In this document: positions 57,201 through 64,000 of the stretch, one piece after another
Layout: every line of letters begins with the position of its first letter
Numbering within the stretch: the first letter of the stretch is position 1
Source: Chondrilla cf. caribensis
Taxonomy: Eukaryota > Porifera > Demospongiae > Chondrillida > Chondrillidae
NCBI GenBank assembly: GCA_964020155.1
Contig: OZ026570.1
Span: 1,489,721-1,553,720 of the forward strand
Direction of reading: 5' to 3'
DNA length: 64,000 nt
Notes under the pieces: model-generated
Databases searched by the model: none
What the model saw: the letters and a program-made list of their open reading frames with translations, nothing else
What the model was told of the DNA's origin: nothing
Made by a program: the position numbers and the translations under genes

Positions 57201-59240
57201 ATCACAAGGTTAGTTTAATGAAATTCACTAGCCATAGGATTTTATTACACAAATGTTTCCGCAGCTAACTGCTACCTTATGATGGTTGATTCAATAGTAA
57301 TGTATGACGGTTGAATATGTGAACAATGAGTGATCCACAATTTCTTTTAAAAGGGGAATTGACAAATGTACGTACGTATTTGAAAATGACTTCCAGCATC
57401 CACACGACTCACTTGACATACTCTACACCTCCGCAGGAGCTGAAGTCGGCCTTCAGGTTGTCAATACTGGCATTAGGTGGGAGGTCTTCCACATAAAGAG
57501 TGCGGTCGTTTGTGTTCTTGATGCTTTCAACAGCTGTGGCTCTTCTCACCGTGTTTCCATCTTCCGACACCTAAGATGAAGCCAGAAAATAATACAACAT
57601 ATGTATGAACAACATTACATAAAGCAAGCTGGAAAATGCTAAGTCTCATAAGTGCTAATAGACACATATGAAGAAGTTATATAAACACACGTACACACAG
57701 AACACAACAATTAACACACATCCACTCCCCCACACAACCCCACCCCCATCCCCACCAACACACACCCACATCCACACCCAACCATCCAACCACTAACACA
57801 TGCACACCCACCCACACACAGAGCACTACATATGTGATGCATAGCAAACCTCTAATATATCACTCCGCCTCATTGCCTTGACTATCAAAGACACGTCTTG
57901 AGATATAGCCTTCATTCTATTGAATCCAGCAATCATCTCAACAGGAACAACTACACATAAAGCAACAGAAGTAAATACAGCATATATACTGTGTATACAC
58001 GTACATGAATATCTAGTACTACGTCAGTATTCACAAATAATGATACTATGTGATTGGATGCATATACGTACCTATATGTACATATGCATGTATGTATACA
58101 TTGTATGACTTCGTATATGTACGTACGTATGTATAATACTAACGGTAACAAACTACATATGGCCTTCATTGGTTGCTTCCATGCAAACTTACAACCCTCT
58201 TCACTTTCTGCTATCTTGTGGTGGAGAAATCGGTCACGATTCAAATTGATGTCGCTGAAATAAAACTCAACCTGGAAGGAGGCATACACAAGAGATTATG
58301 AAGCCAATGAATGAGGCTGGAGACCATGACGGTACATGAACAACAAAGGAAGTTTGGTAATCAGTGCGTGTATACGTACATGTCTATCAAACGGAGACAG
58401 AGGAAGGGTGGCCATTCTAGGAGGATGATTCTGAAATGCTTTGACTAAATGAATTGATCAAAACAGAGACTGTGGATGATGTATGCATGGAAGAGATGAA
58501 AGGAGTGAGAGAACTATTTGAACAAGCAATGGGTGATGTTATAGCTAGAATTGGTGTTAATAATTGCTTTTTTGCTTGCTTGCTGCTTAATGGCCAGTGG
58601 GACCCGAAAAATCACTATAATAATAATAACTATAACAACAACAACAATATACGAACTCCCCAATTGGAGACTCGATAGCATTTTGCCATTCTGGTACTTG
58701 TCAATCAACAAAGGTTAAGTACAAAAAGGAAGACGGTGAAGACAGTGAATAAACTCAAAATTCCTTATGTTAGTGTTGTCAAAGTCACAGATATTGTATA
58801 AGGCAAGCGCGGATATTTTCGAACAGTGCCTAATTCCGAACAGTTGGTCTTTCACCGTATTATTTTCAAGAAACTGTCATTTATAGTTCATATTCTTAAT
58901 CCCTACACACCAAGTGAGAAACATCATTCTTTGGTTTGCTCATTATTGACCGGATTAGGTGGAAAATCGACATGTTCGGAATTAACGACTGTTCGAAATT
59001 ACCCCCGCCTACCTTAATTTTGTAAGCAATCACGTCTCTAGACCTAAGCTTTTATTAACTTTTTACCTGAAAATGACTTTAAGGTGTGTTAAATTCACTA
59101 CTGCCTTGGTCTTCATTCACATGCACACTGAACCTGATCATACTACTAACTTGTTCTTTCAGTTTTCTAAGGATTTCTTTCCGTCTCGGCCTATTTCTTG
59201 TGGAACCTTCTTTCTTTAGCAAGGCGTCGGATTCCGCCAT
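54285..59240 (-). CDS. LARP7: LARP7-like La-related protein, ending before the xRRM
   Basis: Exons in transcript order: 59151-59240, 58193-58271, 57850-57950, 57413-57570, 56885-56972, 56023-56591, 55239-55354, 54445-54506, 54285-54332. They give 436 residues and stop. La motif about 25-100 (QVEFYFSDINLNRDRFL, GFVPVEMIAGFNRMKAI); RRM1 about 118-185 (RTLYVEDLPPNASI, KGFAWITFSKP); a low-complexity charged linker with RRHKKKKSKKD; then WIRLKKLYLKLQKQEMSKIK, resembling the segment before the xRRM in LARP7. LARP7 binds and protects 7SK RNA and helps hold P-TEFb inactive. The last two exons (AFYDPAELSLQDTAKRGADK; VLKKMLSSSTTRADS) show no xRRM, and their splice sites are weaker (donor GTGGTT), so the 3' end is uncertain. 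The donor after EEGF was chosen because it restores the La-motif consensus. Confidence 0.82.
54640..55230. repeat. CACCATCCCACTCCACACCA minisatellite
   Basis: Irregular array of CCACACCACACTCA(C/T)CATCCCA units in a LARP7-like intron. It runs right up to the donor of the 55239-55354 exon. Confidence 0.9.
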
Positions 59241-59279
59241 GTTTGGAAAACCGGTTTTTCCTCTATCTATGGTTTGATT

Positions 59280-59395
59280 TAGTCTAGCTAGCTAGCCCGT
59301 CCCCCCACACACGCCCTACGGGCGGAGAGTGCGAAAGACTCTTAACGCCCGTAGGGCGTGTGTGGGGGACGGTCTAGCTAGCTAGACCATAGACT
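59280..59395. repeat. Hairpin element with about 42-bp arms upstream of LARP7-like start
   Basis: GTCTAGCTAGCTAG...CCGTCC followed by CCCCACACACGCCCTACGGG and CG is repeated inverted after a loop of about 25 bp, with one or two mismatches. It is GC-rich in an AT-rich setting and lies 40-155 bp upstream of the LARP7-like ATG. Confidence 0.85.
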
Positions 59396-59604
59396 ATGGC
59401 TTGATTCAGCCGATTTTCTGTTTCCGTTATTGTGCGTTTCCAATGGCTACTTGAACTCTTGAAGTAAAGATAATAACAAGGAGGTTCACGTGCTTAATAA
59501 ATAATAATAATGATTATTACTGTCAAACGAATTTTGAACGTCAGGGTATATTATTGAATGCACAAAAATATACAGTGCAACTTGCAATAATTATTGGATT
59601 GGTA

Positions 59605-59655
59605 TAATCATAGATAGTATTATAGGGGAGAGGTATCCCTTATTATACTATCTAT
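59605..59655. repeat. Short inverted repeat
   Basis: CATAGATAGTATTATAGGGG and the reverse-complementary segment ending ATACTATCTATGG around a short centre (GAGGTATCCCTTATT). Possibly a tiny foldback element. Confidence 0.6.
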
Positions 59656-59768
59656 GGTATAATATACCTCTGCAGCTGGTTAGAGAGTACTCCCTATTAT
59701 AACTCCACATTCTAAAGCAGCGTTTCACAAACACCAATTGTACACATTTTCAACTGCATACTTTAAAC

Positions 59769-60127
59769 TAGTGCTGGGACGATTAATCAATTAATCGATT
59801 AATCAATCAATTTTCATTTCAAATCTGATTATCGATAATGGCACAAGCAAATCGATTAATCACAGGAAGTAATTAAGTGAGTAGAACAGGAAGCCACCCC
59901 TACCTTAGTACCCAGAACCTTCACACCATTGGTCAATTTTGTACCTGAAATATGAAAAGGACTCTATAAACTTCACTTCATGTCTATTGGATGACTACTT
60001 TATCTAATAAAGTGGGAGTGGTTTCCGGCCACGCCCACTTAATTGCTCCTGGTGATTAATTGATTAATCAATTGGTTAATATGTATTGATAATCAATTTT
60101 GAAAATTACAGCCGATTCCCAGCCCTA
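59769..60127. mobile_element. 359-bp hAT-like MITE (family B) with 8-bp target duplication
   Basis: Ends TAGTGCTGGGACGATTAATC and the inverted CCGATTCCCAGCCCTA; the flanking CTTTAAAC is present at 59761-59768 and again at 60128-60135. The 8-bp duplication and CAGxGCTGGGA-type ends point to hAT transposase mobilisation. Related, more degraded copies are at 41165, 42270 and 43819. Confidence 0.88.
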
Positions 60128-60329
60128 CTTTAAACCTGATATAGGCTCATACTGATAAAGTAACTCCATGGCTGCATGGTTGACAAAATGTGAAGAATAC
60201 ATTACAGAATACATATGTGGTCCATACCTATAACCCTCTCATGCAGATAAAAATAATTACTATATTATTATACTATTAATACTATACTAAAAAATATTAT
60301 ATTTGAGTTAAATTGATTGTGATGGTGAT

Positions 60330-60743
60330 CGGAGCCATTGTCAATGATCATATTAAGGACACTGCTACATGCAGAACATGATCACCTGATCAGACTAGTC
60401 AAATGCAGAATAAACCAGTGGCATGATATCATAAAAAAGAAAAAAAGGAAATAGTACAGTTGGAGTTTAAGCAGGGTGGTGGCATTCCAGGCAGATAAGA
60501 TCAGAGACACAAGGAAAGTGTCTAGGATGCCTAAGCTAGAAATAACAAGTTATTCACACACACATGGAAGACCCCTACATTCAAGTAGCTGTAGGATTTT
60601 GAAAGACAAATTCCAACATGATGGATATCAAACTTCTCAATCCACTCAGCTAGCACTATTTTAAATAAATATCTGGATAAGCAGGATTCGAATATTTGAA
60701 TGTGTGAGCATGCATGTGCATGTGTATGTGTGTGCATGTGTAT

Positions 60744-60804
<61 letters not shown>

Positions 60805-61320
60805 TGTGCATGCATGTATATGTCATGGTAAACGGAGCCATTGTCAAACTCCTATAATACACTGCCACAGTGCATATTGACTCAACACTATACTACTCCC
60901 CAGCTAGTGGTTGGGCATGTGCACATCAGACTAATTGAGTGCAGAATATATAATACTTCTGCTTGTACTGGTGAAGGATAGTGAGCATTGCCATGAAACA
61001 ATTTTAAACCAAGGAAATATGATACTGTTGATGTATAGCTTAAGTGGGCTGGTGGCATACAGGTAGATAAGATTGCAGACGCAAGGAAAGTGTTTAGGAT
61101 GCCTAAGGTAGCAATAACAAGCTAGGTATTCACACACATAATGAACACTACTGTGGAACTTTGACAGACTTGATCTGAAAGGATGGATTTCAAAGCATCT
61201 CACTCCACTTAGTTAGCACTATTTTATTGTATGTGTGGAATTATAACAGGTAAACAGGGAGTCAAGCAGGATCGGATGTAGCATTGCCACTGTGACACAT
61301 GACACATAAGTAGACATGCA
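60330..61320 (-). repeat. Two diverged copies of dispersed repeat R1
   Basis: Both copies (about 60330-60830 and 60830-61320) begin with GGAGCCATTGTCAA-type sequence. The second is the reverse complement of 20240-20560 over several hundred bases (for example GCAAGGAAAGTGTTTAGGAT). Each is followed by a GT tract at 60736-60800 or 61408-61576. Confidence 0.7.
60736..60800. repeat. (GT)n microsatellite
   Basis: GT run with GTAT interruptions at the junction of the two R1 copies. Confidence 0.9.
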
Positions 61321-61407
61321 GGAGAGGTTTGTATGTATGTGTGTGTGTATGTATCATGTATGTACGTATATGTGTGTCTGCATGTGTGTATGTATGTGTG
61401 TGTACAT

Positions 61408-61481
<74 letters not shown>

Positions 61482-61499
61482 ATGTGCGTGCGTGTGTGT

Positions 61500-61576
<77 letters not shown>
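61408..61576. repeat. (GC)n(GT)n compound microsatellite
   Basis: GC dinucleotides lead into GT dinucleotides, with one ACATGTGCGTGCGTG interruption. Mirrors the GT-GC tract at 2229. Confidence 0.9.
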
Positions 61577-61578
<2 letters not shown>

Positions 61579-62725
61579 CATAATATTATGTGAAACACTT
61601 CTCTTCATAGCAAAGGATTTGGCTGAGAATTCTATGAAGAAACCAATCCATATTAGACATGTGTAACTATAATTGGAGTAAACACAGACACTTAGTCTAG
61701 TAACACTGGTTTAAAGTGCACAAAAGTAACACTGAGTCTCTTTGATGTGGGATTAGCCTATATAAGTGAATCTAAGCAAGCCACACTCTAGAGTACTCAG
61801 TGTGCCAATGTAGTGTGGAAGTAGATGTACGTGTACATGTTTATTAGTGCTTTTGTGTATGTGCATATGTGTGTGTGTGTTCTCGTCTCTCAATAGACAT
61901 ACAATAGTATCACATTGGATGTGGGTGTGTGTGGGGTGTTTGTTGTGAGTGTGTATGCATGTATTCTCATGGGAATAGTTTATCAGGGTATAACATCTAC
62001 GTCCTTCAGACTTGTATCCAAGACTAAATCTTTAATTATGCTGTAACAGTGATATTTGTGGGTGTCACTGTAACAACATAATTTAATATTCAATCAAGTT
62101 AATCTAAATTAATATTCTACTCTCCCAAAAAACTTGAAACATGGTCTACCTTGTGATTTAAAATTAATAAATTAATAATAAACAAACTTAATAACATTCT
62201 TAATACAATGTGTACATCATACCTTTGTCCAATTGCATAATATGGTTTACATACCATTGCCTGATAAATGAAGAAACCGTGGACACTCCAGTTTAATTAC
62301 ACAAGTCAATCAGAGTAGACACCACTTGGCAGTTAGATGTTACAATACAGTATACATAATGTACATTTTATGCAAACAAAATCACCATGGAATTGATGAA
62401 GTTGTACCAAATGGGTGAATAATCACAGTTGCTATGGTGTGGAGTTGAGATTACAAGCATGCATGGGATTGACAGTATGGCTTCAAACCTGTTTACTGCC
62501 GGGGAAGTATGGCTGGAATTATTAGCGAACATATCGATAAGGTAAATGGCATGATGACAAAACTATTAACAACATACCATGCTCATAGTGATAGGTGGCT
62601 ACTGTGTAGACAACATTAAAACTCTAACTGAGCACGGAAATAGACATGTATATAAGAACACTGACTACAACAATACCTACAGATAAGCTTGTCAGAACAA
62701 AGCAATAACAGGGTGATAAGAAACG

Positions 62726-63917
62726 ATGAAGATCCTTGTAAGTATTGTAGTAGTCCTGTTTTCTCTATTCAATGAAGGTGAAATGGGGAGATTCAGCCCC
62801 CCACCAAGCGCTGTTGCTACAGAATGTGGTAAGTTGGTCAACATGACAGAAATATTGTATTCTTCCCGGTAACAATAGCAAACCACAACTGTAGACATGA
62901 CTTGATTCAAGGTAAAATGTGAGGTACATGTAATATTTTAAAATGCTATTGTACAGTTGTTATCATGGCACAAGTTCCGTATGTACGTACACAGCTGCAG
63001 TATAGTCCTATTTTCACCTGAATGCATATAATATGATATCCCAATGCAGAGACTGTAGTGATGAACAACATTGGTTGGGGCTGTGACGGTAAGGTAAAGA
63101 GTAGAGATAGTACAGATCCAAAGCCTGTCATCATTAGCCGTGGAAATATATGTGATGGTGTGGTTGACTGTCCAAATGGAAGAGATGAACAATGCACTGA
63201 AGACTCCAAAGGTACGATATGAAAGCAAGTAGTTGATATTAGCCTTTACTTGTGGTTCCACAACTAACAGTCTTTGTGTTCTAAATTTACTGTAAGAATT
63301 AAAACTCAAAGTTATTAATAGTTTGCTTATACTAAGAAGCTACATCAGGAAGTCTATTTGCCCCTATCATAATCATACTTGAATGATCATTTGCTGCTGA
63401 TTAGACCTGTCAATCTAAGAAATTCTTTTATGTAATTATAACTATACCATTGCAACACTGAGATAACACTTATACTACTAGCTAACACTAATAAATTTGT
63501 ACACATCATTTAGTCTTTAGGCTGGGTTACACTCAAAAGTGGGAATACCCGGAGTTCCATGCCACCATGATGATTATGATAAGAAAACAAACTGATTTAA
63601 TGTTCTTGCACAAACTTCAAATCTTTGAATAGATAACACATGCATGCAAGTCACTTTCTTAGTCTATAGTTAGTTTAAACTGTTGCAACATTCCAAATTG
63701 AGTGAATTCTCTTTGACCACCAGAGGATTACCACCTTGAACCATTTGAACCAATTGAAAACATGATTCATGAACCACTAAATGTGAACTAATTCAAATGT
63801 ACTGTACAATTATATCTGCTGCAGAATATATATGCGACATCAATTACACTACTCACGTTGTTTGTGATGGTGTTAAACATTGTGCCAAAAAAACAGATGA
63901 AAGTTCCTGCTTTGAAA
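62726..63917 (+). CDS. Third modular secreted LDLa-like protein gene, 5' part (continues past the right edge)
   Basis: Exons 62726-62828, 63050-63211 and 63825-63917, all ending in phase 1, open to the last donor (GAAA|GTGAG). Exon 1 encodes a signal peptide (MKILVSIVVVLFSLFNEGEM) followed by a PPPSAVATEC segment that parallels PSLPPVC in the tandem copies. Exon 2 holds an LDLa-like module with ICDGVVDCPNGRDEQC. Exon 3 holds VCDGVKHCAKKTDESSC. Exon order and phase match exons 1-3 of the genes at 17422 and 23447, but the sequence is much more diverged, so this is an older paralogue. EGF and sushi modules, if present, lie beyond the window. Confidence 0.8.
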
Positions 63918-64000
63918 GTGAGCAACCATGCCTGTTCTGCTATAATATCTAAACTTAAACCTTTTCATGACGCATAGTAATTCTTCATAATATTAAAGTA

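Larger units (their letters stand above)
59241..62725. other. Intergenic region between LARP7-like and third modular gene
   Basis: About 3.5 kb without a supported gene. In order: LARP7 promoter side with hairpin element, a small inverted repeat, the hAT-like MITE, two diverged copies of dispersed repeat R1 (60330-61320) each ending in a GT tract, then about 1.1 kb of AT-rich sequence with a GTGGGTGTGTGTGGGGTGTT patch near 61920 and the promoter of the third modular gene. Confidence 0.6.

Noticed and set aside
58144..58192. Longer LARP7-like exon 2 ending at GTTAGT
   Set aside because: Inserts CKFAWKQPMKA into the La motif and shifts the next exon out of frame; the GTAAGT donor at 58192 gives EEGFVPVEMIAGF.

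Overview
This is eukaryotic nuclear DNA. Split genes have consensus GT-AG introns, the gene content is animal (cyclin Y, PIKfyve, a LARP7-like protein, LDLa/EGF/sushi proteins), and introns and spacers are full of (CA/GT)n tracts, minisatellites and short inverted-repeat elements. The gene set and the presence of a geranylgeranyl-reductase-like flavoprotein suggest an early-branching invertebrate, perhaps a sponge. That is inference; nothing here fixes the species. All exon coordinates below were assembled by hand from reading frame, splice sites and phase agreement.

Layout. 1-10147 (minus): 5' half of a cyclin Y gene, running off the left edge, with introns rich in TACGTA words and minisatellites. 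10771-16056 (minus): a complete six-exon, membrane-anchored flavoprotein of the geranylgeranyl reductase family. 16989-28805: a direct tandem duplication of about 6 kb, each unit holding one nine-exon gene (plus) for a secreted LDLa-like/EGF-like/sushi protein. A related gene starts at 62726 and leaves the right edge. 29014-47798 (plus): complete 23-exon PIKfyve, the lipid kinase making PtdIns(3,5)P2, with FYVE, DEP, chaperonin-like and kinase domains and a predicted 2093 residues. 48622-49404 (plus): a single-exon secreted, probably GPI-anchored protein with an His...NNCQHF pattern like papain-fold (PPPDE/LRAT-type) proteins. 50053-53131 (minus): two intronless, 95.6% identical D-2-hydroxyacid dehydrogenase (glyoxylate/hydroxypyruvate reductase-like) genes. 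53555-54000: a decayed reverse-transcriptase-type ORF. 54285-59240 (minus): a nine-exon LARP7-like gene whose predicted protein ends before the C-terminal xRRM. 59241-62725: spacer with a hAT-like MITE that has a perfect 8-bp target duplication, a hairpin element and repeats shared with the 6-kb tandem units.

How the parts relate. The genes are unrelated housekeeping and secreted-protein genes and there is no operon logic. The themes are local duplication (secreted modular genes, reductase pair), small non-autonomous DNA transposons (a pogo/Tc1-like 166-177 bp family with TA duplications, a hAT-like family, single TIR elements), and GT/CA tracts placed directly at splice donors.
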